This document shows positions 25,960 through 34,306 of a stretch of 64,000 bases of DNA, in pieces; within the stretch, counting starts at the first letter, position 1, and each line of letters opens with the position of its first letter. Source of the stretch: Chryseolinea serpens (GTDB lineage: Bacteria; Bacteroidota; Bacteroidia; Cytophagales; Cyclobacteriaceae). The DNA lies in NCBI RefSeq assembly GCF_900129725.1, contig NZ_FQWQ01000002.1:124001-188000 (forward strand), written 5' to 3'. Under the pieces are notes generated by a model. The model searched no databases. It had not been told where the DNA came from and worked only from the letters and a program-made list of their open reading frames with translations. Position numbers and translations under genes: made by a program.

Positions 25960-26253
25960 AAGGCAGCATTTAAGTTCCGTTTCTATCGGACCCTGCAAAT
26001 CAATGCGGCACCACACACGTTTTAAAGATTATTTGCTGAGGCGTTCATTAAAATTGCTGACCTGCGAATTTCCAGTTTGAAGCCTGCTGGGAGGGGAAAA
26101 ACAGCCGGAATACCTCTCGTCAAGTTAATCCGTCCTTTGATCAGCTTTTTGACACCCCTTGCATTCGGCCGTGGCCTTCCCGGATAATTTTGTCTAACTT
26201 TAAAAACTGGCCCTTCATTTAGCGGGCGTTTTGAGGAATGTAACCTTACGGGC

Positions 26254-27441
26254 GTGACAAACTATCCATCCAAGTTCGACTGGTTTTTTAAATACAAGCT
26301 TTACCACATTCCCTTTTGGTTTGCTTACCATTATTGTTGGTGGACCGTCACCATCGGGAGCGCGTGGAATGCCGCCAGCAACATCCTCTCTTTCTCTCCC
26401 TATACCGTTAAATATTGTTTTTATGTCGTCTTCCAGGCGATCGGGGTCTACTTCAATCTTTACTTCCTGATCCCCCGCTTTTTGGAAAAGGGACGATATG
26501 CCCAATACATCGCGTTGCTGATGGTCACCATCGTTTGTACGGCTGTTTTTGTAGCGTTGGGCTACCCTGTGAGCGCCTGGCTATCGGAACAAACTTTCGA
26601 GGACCTCTACCATATCTCGCACGAGCGATATTTCTATTTCTTCCAGGTAAACACCCTGCCCTCAACCGTGGCGAGCATGACCCTGGCGATGAGCATCAAG
26701 CTCACCAAGAATTGGATCCAGTCTAAACGCAGGGAACAGGATTTGGAGAAGGCAAAATCGGAACTGGAAAAAGAAAAACTGGAAACCGAATTGAAATTTC
26801 TGAAGTCCCAATTCAATCCCCATTTCCTTTTCAACACCATCAATTCCATATTTGTGTTGATCAACAAGAATCCGCAGATGGCGTCGGATTCGCTGGCCAA
26901 GTTTTCCGATATTCTCCGTTATCAACTTTACGAGTGCAACGAACAACAGATCCTGCTGGACCAGGAATTGAATTATCTCGAAAATTTTATCGAGCTGCAA
27001 AAACTGCGACAGGACCACAGTCACGTGACGGTGGACATTCAAATGGACATCCCACACACGGGGAAACTTGTCATCGCACCATTCATTCTCATGCCCTTTG
27101 TTGAGAACGCCTTCAAGCATGTGTCCCGTCACCGGAACGGATCGAACTGGATCACGATGAAGCTCCGGCTTGACCGTGAAATGCTGAGACTCGAAGTTTC
27201 CAACAGCGCCTCACCGCTGCAAAGCTCTTCATCCGAATTTATCCGCCACCGGGGCATCGGTTTGAAAAACGTGCAGCGCCGGCTGGATCTATTATATCCC
27301 GGTAAATACACGCTCGTCAAAGAAAACGGCGACGATCAATTCCGGATAGCGTTGACGTTAAGCCTCCACGAAAGGGCCATGGCCGAACCGGCAGCCTTGA
27401 CCGAACAAAATGCCACCATCGACAACCTCATTCACTTGTAA
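26254..27441 (+). CDS. LytS-type sensor histidine kinase
   Basis: This 395-residue protein has four membrane helices in the first 150 residues (starting with FDWFFKYKLYHIPFWFAYHY), a coiled coil at about 158-183, and a His_kinase domain with phosphoacceptor H190 in FNPHFLFNTINSIF. The HATPase region includes MPFVENAFKH and RHRGIGLKNVQRRLDLLYP. The only start compatible with the family N-terminus is a GTG at 26254. It is followed after 10 bases by its LytTR response regulator. The stimulus is unknown; the divergent outer-membrane receptor is a plausible target. Confidence 0.94.
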   Translation: MTNYPSKFDWFFKYKLYHIPFWFAYHYCWWTVTIGSAWNAASNILSFSPYTVKYCFYVVFQAIGVYFNLYFLIPRFLEKGRYAQYIALLMVTIVCTAVFVALGYPVSAWLSEQTFEDLYHISHERYFYFFQVNTLPSTVASMTLAMSIKLTKNWIQSKRREQDLEKAKSELEKEKLETELKFLKSQFNPHFLFNTINSIFVLINKNPQMASDSLAKFSDILRYQLYECNEQQILLDQELNYLENFIELQKLRQDHSHVTVDIQMDIPHTGKLVIAPFILMPFVENAFKHVSRHRNGSNWITMKLRLDREMLRLEVSNSASPLQSSSSEFIRHRGIGLKNVQRRLDLLYPGKYTLVKENGDDQFRIALTLSLHERAMAEPAALTEQNATIDNLIHL

Positions 27442-27451
27442 TTCTGCGCCC

Positions 27452-28174
27452 ATGATCAAATGCGTAATCATCGACGATGAACCCTTGGCCGTAGAATGCA
27501 TTGCCAGCTATATAAAGGAAGTCAGCTTTTTGCAACTCGTCGGAACAGGGACCAATCCGCTCGATCTCAACGCCATGCTGGACGAGCAACCCATCGACCT
27601 TATTTTTCTCGACATCGAAATGCCCTTTATCAACGGGATCGAATTTCTCAAAATGACGCCCGATCCCCCGATGGTGATCATCACCACCGCCTACCCCAGC
27701 TATGCCCTGGAGGGTTTCCAACTGGATGTGCTAGACTACCTGGTGAAACCCATCACGTTCAATCGCTTCCTGAAGGCAGTCAACAAATCAAAAGACTATC
27801 ATCAGCTTCTCCACGCCACTTCCCGGAACGCTACCGGCGATGAAACACCGGATTATTTTTTTATCAAGTGCGACTACAAGTATGAGAAGTTGTATTTCAA
27901 AGACATCCTCTACATCGAGGCCATGCAAAACTACATCACCATCCACACCCAGAAAGGCAAGTACATGACGCTTTTGTATCTGAAAAACATCGAAGAGAAA
28001 CTGAATCCCCAGGCGTTCATCCGGGTGCACAAATCCTATATTGTTTCCATCTCCAAAATAGAAGCCATCGAGAACAACGACATCCACATCCAGACCCATC
28101 GCATTCCGATCAGCCGGAACTATCAGGCCGAGGTATTGGGACGCGTGGTGAACGACAGGCTTTGGAAGAAATGA
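27452..28174 (+). CDS. LytTR-family response regulator
   Basis: This 240-residue regulator has a receiver domain (residues 1-120) with acidic pocket D8 and D9, phosphoacceptor D54 in IFLDIEMP, and Lys in DYLVKPI. The LytTR DNA-binding domain runs from about 140 to 238, with the typical LYIEAMQNYITIHT and FIRVHKSYIVS. The start at 27452 (MIKCVIIDDEPLA) is the family start. It forms a two-component pair with the kinase immediately upstream. LytTR proteins bind direct repeats near their target promoters; none was identified with confidence in the 295-base divergent region at 25960-26253. Confidence 0.95.
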   Translation: MIKCVIIDDEPLAVECIASYIKEVSFLQLVGTGTNPLDLNAMLDEQPIDLIFLDIEMPFINGIEFLKMTPDPPMVIITTAYPSYALEGFQLDVLDYLVKPITFNRFLKAVNKSKDYHQLLHATSRNATGDETPDYFFIKCDYKYEKLYFKDILYIEAMQNYITIHTQKGKYMTLLYLKNIEEKLNPQAFIRVHKSYIVSISKIEAIENNDIHIQTHRIPISRNYQAEVLGRVVNDRLWKK

Positions 28175-28381
28175 GATTGGGAAATAGCCGTTAGGTCCCA
28201 AGCCACTAGCAAAGCATCTCAGTCGTTTTTCCCGGTTGTCAATGAAAGCAGGTCGATGGTAAACCTGGGGGCGCGCGTTGTCAATATCATTTCCCGTCCT
28301 TCTCCTGAACCCCTATTTTTAGTTGACACCGAACACCCGCTTCCTGGCGTTATCGTTTGGTCCATCCAAAAAACACCTCTT

Positions 28382-29479
28382 ATGAAATTGAACGGCATTC
28401 TCACCGCCAGTCTACTCGCCCTCCTCATCGGTATGAGCATGACTGGCGCGCGGGCTCAATCCAAGACAAAAGCAAAGTCTGTTGTCCCGGAGACAAAACA
28501 CGGGACGCTGGTCATCGAAACGTTGACGTCGGCTATTTTGCGCGATACCAAGATCGGGGTCGATCCGATCCGCAGCATCCACGTCTACCTGCCACCCGGC
28601 TATGCCACCTCCGGCAAATCCTACCCGGTGGTATATTATTGTCATTCGACCTACAGCAACCCCACCCAGGTGTTGCAGGACGGCAACATCGCGAGCCTCC
28701 TGGATCAGGCCATCGAAAGAAACGTGATCAAGCCGGTCATTTTTGTAGTGGCTGATTACAGCACGGCGTTGACCGGCAGCTTCTATGAAAATTCCGTTGT
28801 TTCCGGGCGGTGGATCGACTTCACCGCGCAAGAACTTGTGCCCTTCGTCGACAGTAAGTTTCGAACCCTGCGGAGCGCCGATAGCCGTGCCCTGGCCGGC
28901 CACTTTATGGGCGGACGGGGCGCGTTGAAATTGGCTATGGATCACGCCGAATTGTTTCGTGTGGTCTATGCCATGCACCCCGTCGCGACAGGCACGGGCT
29001 ATCAATCCTGGGCGACCTTCCCTACCGACTGGCGCAAAATTCTGAACGCAAAATCGCCCGAAGAGTTGAAAGGTGATTTTGTGCTCGGCATGAGCCGCGC
29101 GTTTCTGCCCAATGTCGATCGCCCGCCCTTTTATTGCGACTTCTTTATGGACCTCGAAAACGGAAACCTCAAACTCGATCCCGAAAAAACAGCAAAAACA
29201 CAAGCGGCCTTTTTGCTCGATCGCCAACTTCCGGAAAGCGCCGCCCGCCTCCGCTCGATGCGCGGCATCGCTCTCGACTGGGCACGCTACGATTCCAACC
29301 AGGATCACGTGCTCTCAGCCCGCGCTTTCTCCATCAAACTCGACGACCTGGGCGTTGAACATGAGGCCGAGGAATATCGCGGCGATCCCTTCCACACAGT
29401 TTGGAATGAGGATGGCCGCTTCTATACCCGGGTGCTCCCCTTCTTTGAACGTCACCTCGTGTTTGAAGCAAAAAATTGA
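28382..29479 (+). CDS. Exported esterase-D-like alpha/beta hydrolase lacking the nucleophilic serine
   Basis: This 365-residue protein has a signal peptide (residues 1-25, ending GARAQ) and an esterase (PF00756-type) fold: HVYLPPGYATSGKSYPVVYYCH, then the nucleophile elbow, then a distal His in DPFHTVW. At the elbow, the expected G-H-S-M-G-G reads GHFMGG: F175, codon TTT at 28904-28906, replaces the catalytic Ser. All other parts of the fold are intact. This is either a non-catalytic homologue, a recent inactivating change (TCT to TTT), or a sequencing error. It is followed after 40 bases by the SnoaL-like gene, so the two may be co-transcribed. Confidence 0.85.
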   Translation: MKLNGILTASLLALLIGMSMTGARAQSKTKAKSVVPETKHGTLVIETLTSAILRDTKIGVDPIRSIHVYLPPGYATSGKSYPVVYYCHSTYSNPTQVLQDGNIASLLDQAIERNVIKPVIFVVADYSTALTGSFYENSVVSGRWIDFTAQELVPFVDSKFRTLRSADSRALAGHFMGGRGALKLAMDHAELFRVVYAMHPVATGTGYQSWATFPTDWRKILNAKSPEELKGDFVLGMSRAFLPNVDRPPFYCDFFMDLENGNLKLDPEKTAKTQAAFLLDRQLPESAARLRSMRGIALDWARYDSNQDHVLSARAFSIKLDDLGVEHEAEEYRGDPFHTVWNEDGRFYTRVLPFFERHLVFEAKN

Positions 29480-29519
29480 ATGTATCGCAAAACGTAATCA
29501 ACTCTCAAAATCAAATGAT

Positions 29520-30446
29520 ATGACAAAAAATGGATTCATCATTCTCTTCGCAGCATTTCTCAACCTGAATGCTCCGGATGTATTGGCGCAGACGAAAGTC
29601 GACGAGAAGACCCTCTCCTTCTTAAAGCAGTTCACTTCGGACTACAACAAAAACTACCTCGACAAAAAGCCTGAACGGTTGGAGACCTACTATCGTGAAG
29701 ATGTTCGTTTGATGCCGCCGTTTCAAAGAACGATCGTCGGGAAAGAAAACCTGGTAGCTTACCATAAGGCTTTCGCCACCCGGTTCGACATCCAGGAATA
29801 CAACCGTGCCGACATGGAAGTACTCGATCTGGGATCGATGGTGTCGGAGATTGGAATGTTCACCATGAAAATGAAAATAAAGAACACCGGCAAGGTGTAT
29901 GATCTGAAAGGAAAGTATCTCAACCTTTGGGGAAAGGAGAATGGCAAGCTCTCCCTGATCACCGAGGCTTGGAATTATGATCACGCCATTGATTTTGCCG
30001 ATCAATTGAAATTCACGGAAATACCCAACGTCGACGTTGCTTTGAGTCCCCACGTAAACATCAACAACAATATAAGTTTTGAGCTGGCCGCCCTGAACCG
30101 TCTCGTCGAAGCCACCGTGAGTCAACAGGATGCCAGGATTTGGAGCCTGTTCTACTCCGACGACGCCATCCTTTGCCACTCGGGCCATGTCCTCTCCAAG
30201 GGTAAAAAGGAGGTGGACGAATTTCTGATCGAACACTGCCGGGAGCTTCCCATCTTCGAGAAACTGGACGTCCGGAACGACCGCATCGACCACCTGGGAA
30301 ATTATGTGATCGAATACGCAAGCCATATTGCCACGGTGCGAAATGGCGACTGGTCTGGCGTGGGCGTTGGAAAAGATCTCCGGATCTGGCGGAGGGAAAA
30401 AGATGGCAGCTTAAAAATCTTCAGACACATCGGGATGTACGATTGA
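29520..30446 (+). CDS. Exported protein with two SnoaL/NTF2-like domains
   Basis: This 308-residue protein has a signal peptide (residues 1-24, ending DVLAQ). Two NTF2/SnoaL-like domains follow: one at about 30-165 (YYREDVRLMPPFQRTIVGKE and KGKYLNLWGKENGKL) and one at about 185-305 (LFYSDDAILCHSGHVL and KDLRIWRREKDGSLKIFR). Both show the helix-cone then strand pattern with a polar pocket, as in DUF4440 proteins. They could bind a small ligand or have a weak enzymatic role; no catalytic dyad is certain. It lies directly after the esterase-like gene. The start at 29520 is chosen because of the signal peptide. Confidence 0.8.
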   Translation: MTKNGFIILFAAFLNLNAPDVLAQTKVDEKTLSFLKQFTSDYNKNYLDKKPERLETYYREDVRLMPPFQRTIVGKENLVAYHKAFATRFDIQEYNRADMEVLDLGSMVSEIGMFTMKMKIKNTGKVYDLKGKYLNLWGKENGKLSLITEAWNYDHAIDFADQLKFTEIPNVDVALSPHVNINNNISFELAALNRLVEATVSQQDARIWSLFYSDDAILCHSGHVLSKGKKEVDEFLIEHCRELPIFEKLDVRNDRIDHLGNYVIEYASHIATVRNGDWSGVGVGKDLRIWRREKDGSLKIFRHIGMYD

Positions 30447-30584
30447 CAAAAAAACAAAGGGGCCGATATCAGGGATTTCCGTTCTAAGCATTTTTTCCGA
30501 TATTGTATAGAGGGATTTGTATACCATAAACCTGCGATTGCACAGGTTCCCCGATATCTTTCACCACCCCTAACCCAACAGGTC

Positions 30585-31394
30585 TTGTCACCGATCAAAG
30601 AAGCCCAAACCATTGATGCGATCATTCAGCAATTGGAACAGTTGATCGAAGGCTGTGCAAACGCCAAAGACCGCGTCGGGTTCTTTGCTTCCTTGTACTA
30701 TAAAGTGACGGTCAGAGTGAGAGATGCCATTCAGAAAGGAGAATTTGAAGACAACGCGCGCATGGAGCAATTCGACGTCGCTTTTGCAAACCGCTACCTG
30801 ACGGCCGTGCAACAGTGGCGGAATAAAGAACATCCCACCGGTCCCTGGCAGGTGGCATTCGACGCCTCGAAAAAATCCTCCCGTCTGGTCCTGCAGCACC
30901 TGCTCCTCGGCATGAACGCCCACATCAATCTTGACCTCGGCATTGCCGCCGTTCAAGCTTCGGGCAATGACCCCATCGCACACATCCGGAAAGACTTCAA
31001 CAGCATCAACGACATCCTGGGATCCATGACGTTTGAGGTACTCCAGGAAATCAACCGAATCTCGCCCCTCCTCTCCTTGTTTGGACTACACGCCTCAAAC
31101 GACACGATCCTCATCCAGTTCAGCATCACCAACGCCCGCGATGGTGCGTGGAGTTTTGCAGAGGACCTGAGTTCCAAAAAAGGAGCCGAAGCCGATGCGT
31201 GTATCCAGGCGCGGGCCAACACCATTCAAACACTGGCCACGTCGCTTGTCCAACCGCCAGGTGTGGCCATCCGCATCACTCTATGGATCATTCATCTTTT
31301 TGAGTGGAAGAATCCAAGGCGAATCATCGAAGTATTACACACCTATAAAAAGAAGTTCATCTCCATAAATCGCCCGGTACCTGCAAAATCTTAA
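30585..31394 (+). CDS. DUF5995 family protein
   Basis: This 269-residue helical protein has the DUF5995 pattern: TIDAIIQQLEQLIEGCANAK, FFASLYYKVTVRVRDAI, FDVAFANRYLTAVQQW, and the His-rich LLLGMNAHINLDLGIAAVQA. The invariant Asn-x-His-Ile-Asn-x-Asp segment suggests metal or substrate binding, but the family has no assigned function that I know. The start is a TTG at 30585 giving SPIKEAQTIDAI; there is no ATG near the N-terminus and the first internal Met is near residue 60, inside the domain. No signal peptide is visible. It is monocistronic and convergent with the DUF2278 gene. Confidence 0.82.
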   Translation: MSPIKEAQTIDAIIQQLEQLIEGCANAKDRVGFFASLYYKVTVRVRDAIQKGEFEDNARMEQFDVAFANRYLTAVQQWRNKEHPTGPWQVAFDASKKSSRLVLQHLLLGMNAHINLDLGIAAVQASGNDPIAHIRKDFNSINDILGSMTFEVLQEINRISPLLSLFGLHASNDTILIQFSITNARDGAWSFAEDLSSKKGAEADACIQARANTIQTLATSLVQPPGVAIRITLWIIHLFEWKNPRRIIEVLHTYKKKFISINRPVPAKS

Positions 31395-31411
31395 CGGGTA
31401 GCGATCACAGA

Positions 31412-32434
31412 TCAAAAAACAACCAGCAGGCCTGTTTTCGCCGCATCGGTTTTGGTATAGGTAACGCCATCCACTTTCAAACCTTGCTTGTTCAACAACG
31501 TGATGATCCCGCCATCGTTGCTAAGCTGCGCGCCTTGTCCCGACAAGGGAACGCGAAGGGCATCGCCACCCGGGATGATGAGATTGCCCAGCGTGTCGAA
31601 TCTTGTTTTGGATTTGTCCACGATCTTCCAGCCCTGAAGATTGACGGGCGTATCGGCCGTGTTCAAAAGGATCACATATTCGTTCCCCACATCCGGAACC
31701 CGCGGGTTCACCATGGCCGCGATGATGCGGACGGGTGTGCTGGATTCGGGTTGGTCGGGGTCGACGACCGGAGGACCGGTGATGGGATCGCCGGTCTTGT
31801 CGTCCGTGTGCCAGGCCTGTACCTGGAAGGCGATGAAAATGGCAACCCATTTGTTCCGCGAAGGAAAGTGAATGAACAATCCCCCATCCTGGTACACGCC
31901 ATTGTCCTTTTTATACTGGCCCGAATTCCCCTGATTCATATGAATATCGTGAATGCCATTGCCGGGTTCGAAGCCGAAGTATTTATCCTTCACTCCCGGC
32001 TCCGGGCCCCACCGTTCGCCGAAGGCATACACGCGGGCATCGCTATCGCTGATCGCCTGGCTCACATAGAAACCGACCTTTTCGTTCAGATCGTTGTCGG
32101 CACCGGGCTTGTTGAAAGGAATGGGTTTCATGGCCGCGGTGGGGAACATGTTCCGCCGGATGAAATCCAGGGCAATGGAGTTGGGCTGGGATGGAATTTC
32201 GGTGAACCCTGCCGCCAGGTTTTTATCCAGGATATCTTGCAGGATGGGATGTTGAAAATCCTCGTCCATATAGAACAATACTTCCGGCGGATTCACAGCC
32301 GATTTTACATTGATCGCAATCCGGTAAGGTTTTCCCGAAGCATCGATCTTGATCTGGAAATGTTCATTGCTGGACGAGGCAAGTATACTGTCCGTGGCCT
32401 TCCCCAGGAGGACGCCGTATTTTTTGAGAGGCAT
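31412..32434 (-). CDS. DUF2278 protein with C-terminal lamin-tail domain
   Basis: This 340-residue protein begins with the DUF2278 pattern (MPLKKYGVLLGKATDSI). Its core runs to about residue 220 and contains the GIHDIHMNQGN motif and DGGLFIHFPSRNKWVAIFIAFQVQAW. A Pro/Asp-rich linker at 220-240 leads to a lamin-tail (LTD) beta-sandwich at about 243-340 (NEYVILLNTADTPVNLQGWKI). DUF2278 proteins are conserved but not functionally assigned; LTD domains usually mediate adhesion or targeting. There is no signal peptide. The DUF2278+LTD fusion is a known arrangement in several bacteria. It is divergent from the TetR gene. Confidence 0.85.
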   Translation of the reverse strand: MPLKKYGVLLGKATDSILASSSNEHFQIKIDASGKPYRIAINVKSAVNPPEVLFYMDEDFQHPILQDILDKNLAAGFTEIPSQPNSIALDFIRRNMFPTAAMKPIPFNKPGADNDLNEKVGFYVSQAISDSDARVYAFGERWGPEPGVKDKYFGFEPGNGIHDIHMNQGNSGQYKKDNGVYQDGGLFIHFPSRNKWVAIFIAFQVQAWHTDDKTGDPITGPPVVDPDQPESSTPVRIIAAMVNPRVPDVGNEYVILLNTADTPVNLQGWKIVDKSKTRFDTLGNLIIPGGDALRVPLSGQGAQLSNDGGIITLLNKQGLKVDGVTYTKTDAAKTGLLVVF

Positions 32435-32696
32435 AACAGGATAAATTAAAACGTTATCTAAATCTTAAAATTCAGCCAATAGCACCTGGTCAATTTCCAG
32501 GGGGGCTGACGCGAGGCGAGGAACTTGAGTAAATAAAACTAGTCAACCCTCCCGAAAGAGTCAATCCCGGAAAGAGGTGAAAGGGCTTTTGCTTTTGTTT
32601 TAGACAGTTTTTGAGTCCGAATTAACAGAAAGATAATCCTGCCCTTTCCGGAAACCCGACCGGCTTTCTTTCGTATGATAAGACGACTTGAATTTT

Positions 32697-32716
32697 AAGA
32701 TACCAATTGGTATCTT
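32697..32716. promoter_or_regulatory. TetR operator 1 (autoregulatory)
   Basis: AAGATACCAATTGGTATCTT is a perfect 20-base palindrome located five bases upstream of the TetR ATG at 32722. The same pattern recurs before the hydrolase gene at 33328-33347. Two copies flanking the regulator gene strongly indicate autorepression and control of the downstream gene. Confidence 0.85.
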
Positions 32717-32721
32717 TGAAA

Positions 32722-33312
32722 ATGCGCAATCCGGAAGCCACACGCGAAAAGATCTTGAAAAAATCGGGGGTACTTTTTAACACCAAAGGGTACAAGGCGA
32801 CCTCCATCAGCGAGATCACCGACGCCACGGGCTTCACGAAAGGCGCCATCTACCGGCACTTCAAAAGCAAACAAGAACTGGAAATGGAATCCTTGTTTCA
32901 GATGTCCCTGCTGATGATGGAGGCCTTGCGGGGCCGCATCAAAACCGAAACGACAGCCCCCGACAAATTGAAGGCCATCTTTCGGTTTTTCGAATCGTAT
33001 CTCGGCAAACCGGTTGTCAAAGGTGGATGCCCGCTCATGAACGCCGCCATCGAAGCCGACGATGCTCATCCAGGGCTTCGCAAAGCGGCGTTAAAAATAC
33101 TGGACATGCTCCACAACTCCGTGGTCGCCATACTCGAGAACGGCATCCGCTATAAACAATTGAAACCGGATATCGACAAGGCGTATTACGCTTCCGTGAT
33201 CATCGCCGCCCTGGAAGGTGCCATCATGATGAGCAAGCTGCGGGGCAACAATGCCGACACCCTGCGTGTCATCCAACACCTGGAAAATCAACTGAAAGAT
33301 CTGGTCCTGTAA
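32722..33312 (+). CDS. TetR/AcrR-family transcriptional regulator
   Basis: This 196-residue repressor has an N-terminal helix-turn-helix (residues about 5-50: REKILKKSGVLFNTKGYKAT and ISEITDATGFTKGAIYRHF) and a C-terminal ligand domain (FRFFESYLGKPVVKGGCPLM near 85-105). The start ATG at 32722 is chosen over the in-frame TTG at 32707, because the TTG lies within the palindromic operator. The operator 5 bases upstream and its near-copy before the hydrolase gene define a compact regulatory unit. The ligand is likely a hydrolysable lipophilic or ester-type compound acted on by the neighbouring hydrolase; this is inference. Confidence 0.94.
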   Translation: MRNPEATREKILKKSGVLFNTKGYKATSISEITDATGFTKGAIYRHFKSKQELEMESLFQMSLLMMEALRGRIKTETTAPDKLKAIFRFFESYLGKPVVKGGCPLMNAAIEADDAHPGLRKAALKILDMLHNSVVAILENGIRYKQLKPDIDKAYYASVIIAALEGAIMMSKLRGNNADTLRVIQHLENQLKDLVL

Positions 33313-33327
33313 ATTTTTTTAACCCAA

Positions 33328-33347
33328 TAGATACCGATTGGTATCTA
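33328..33347. promoter_or_regulatory. TetR operator 2 (upstream of hydrolase)
   Basis: TAGATACCGATTGGTATCTA matches operator 1 (AGATACCrATTGGTATCT) with a single asymmetric base pair. It lies 15 bases before the hydrolase ATG at 33363, between the two genes, so the hydrolase can be repressed independently of read-through. Confidence 0.8.
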
Positions 33348-33362
33348 CAAAACCCTTCCCCC

Positions 33363-34235
33363 ATGAAAAAAATCATCCCCAAAATTCTCGGCGTCGCGCT
33401 CAACCTGCTCGCCTGGATCCATCCCAAAGCTGCCGGACGCCGGGGCTTCCTGCTCTTCTGCAGACCCTTTAGAACGCCGGTCACGGACAAACAAAAGGAC
33501 TTCTTCGACACCGCCGATCAATCTACCATTACCAGCGAAGGCGTCAACGTGCAAGTGTACCGGTGGGGGAAGGGCGAAAAGAAAGTGGTTTTCTTTCATG
33601 GCTGGCAAAGTCACAGCTACCGCTGGAAAGCGTATATCGACGCGTTGCCCAAAGATGCCTACACGATTTATGCCCTGGATGCTCCCGGGCATGGTCGCTC
33701 TGGCGGCAACTTTCTTTCCGTTCCGGTCTATGGCACGCTGATCCAGAAGTTCATCCAGGATATCGGTGGCGCACAAACAGTGGTCGGGCATTCGTTGGGG
33801 AGCTTCTCATTGATATACACCTTCTTTCGCAATCCGTCGCTGCCGGTGGACAATGTGATCCTCATGGCGCCTCCTGGCGAGGCTTCCGATTTTATGACCT
33901 TCTACAAAGACACGCTGCGGCTTTCCAACCGGGCCATGAAACACATCTATCAATATTTCGAGCAGACCTATAAAGTCCCGCCGGCATATTTTTCCACCAA
34001 GAAATTTGCTGCTTCCCTGTCGCAGAAAGGCCTGATCATTCACGACGAGGGCGATGACGAAGCGCCGTATCACTACGCCGTGAAAATTAACGAGGTCTGG
34101 AAAAAATCAACCCTGATCTCCACACAAGGGTTTGGTCATAACCTCAAGTCGCCGACGGTGGTGGAAGCGGTGTTTAAATTTATCCATGAATCCAATCACG
34201 CATCGTTAACGGTTTCCGAACACAACGTTAACTAG
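33363..34235 (+). CDS. Alpha/beta hydrolase, TetR-controlled
   Basis: This 290-residue alpha/beta hydrolase has the oxyanion-hole HGWQ motif (FFHGWQSHSYRW, near 78-89), nucleophile S144 in VVGHSLGSFS, an acid in IIHDEGDDEAPY and a His in QGFGHNLKSP. Residues 1-35 are hydrophobic and basic and may act as a membrane anchor (KILGVALNLLAWIHPKAAGRR). The enzyme is complete, in contrast to the serine-less homologue at 28382. The operator at 33328 and the TetR gene 50 bases upstream suggest induction by the substrate. Esters, thioesters or lactones are possible substrates. Confidence 0.92.
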   Translation: MKKIIPKILGVALNLLAWIHPKAAGRRGFLLFCRPFRTPVTDKQKDFFDTADQSTITSEGVNVQVYRWGKGEKKVVFFHGWQSHSYRWKAYIDALPKDAYTIYALDAPGHGRSGGNFLSVPVYGTLIQKFIQDIGGAQTVVGHSLGSFSLIYTFFRNPSLPVDNVILMAPPGEASDFMTFYKDTLRLSNRAMKHIYQYFEQTYKVPPAYFSTKKFAASLSQKGLIIHDEGDDEAPYHYAVKINEVWKKSTLISTQGFGHNLKSPTVVEAVFKFIHESNHASLTVSEHNVN

Positions 34236-34306
34236 TGCGTGCAAAAGATAACATTTGTCATCGTCCCTAAACCCGCCCAGACCGGGCGGCGAAAACAATC
34301 CTGCCC

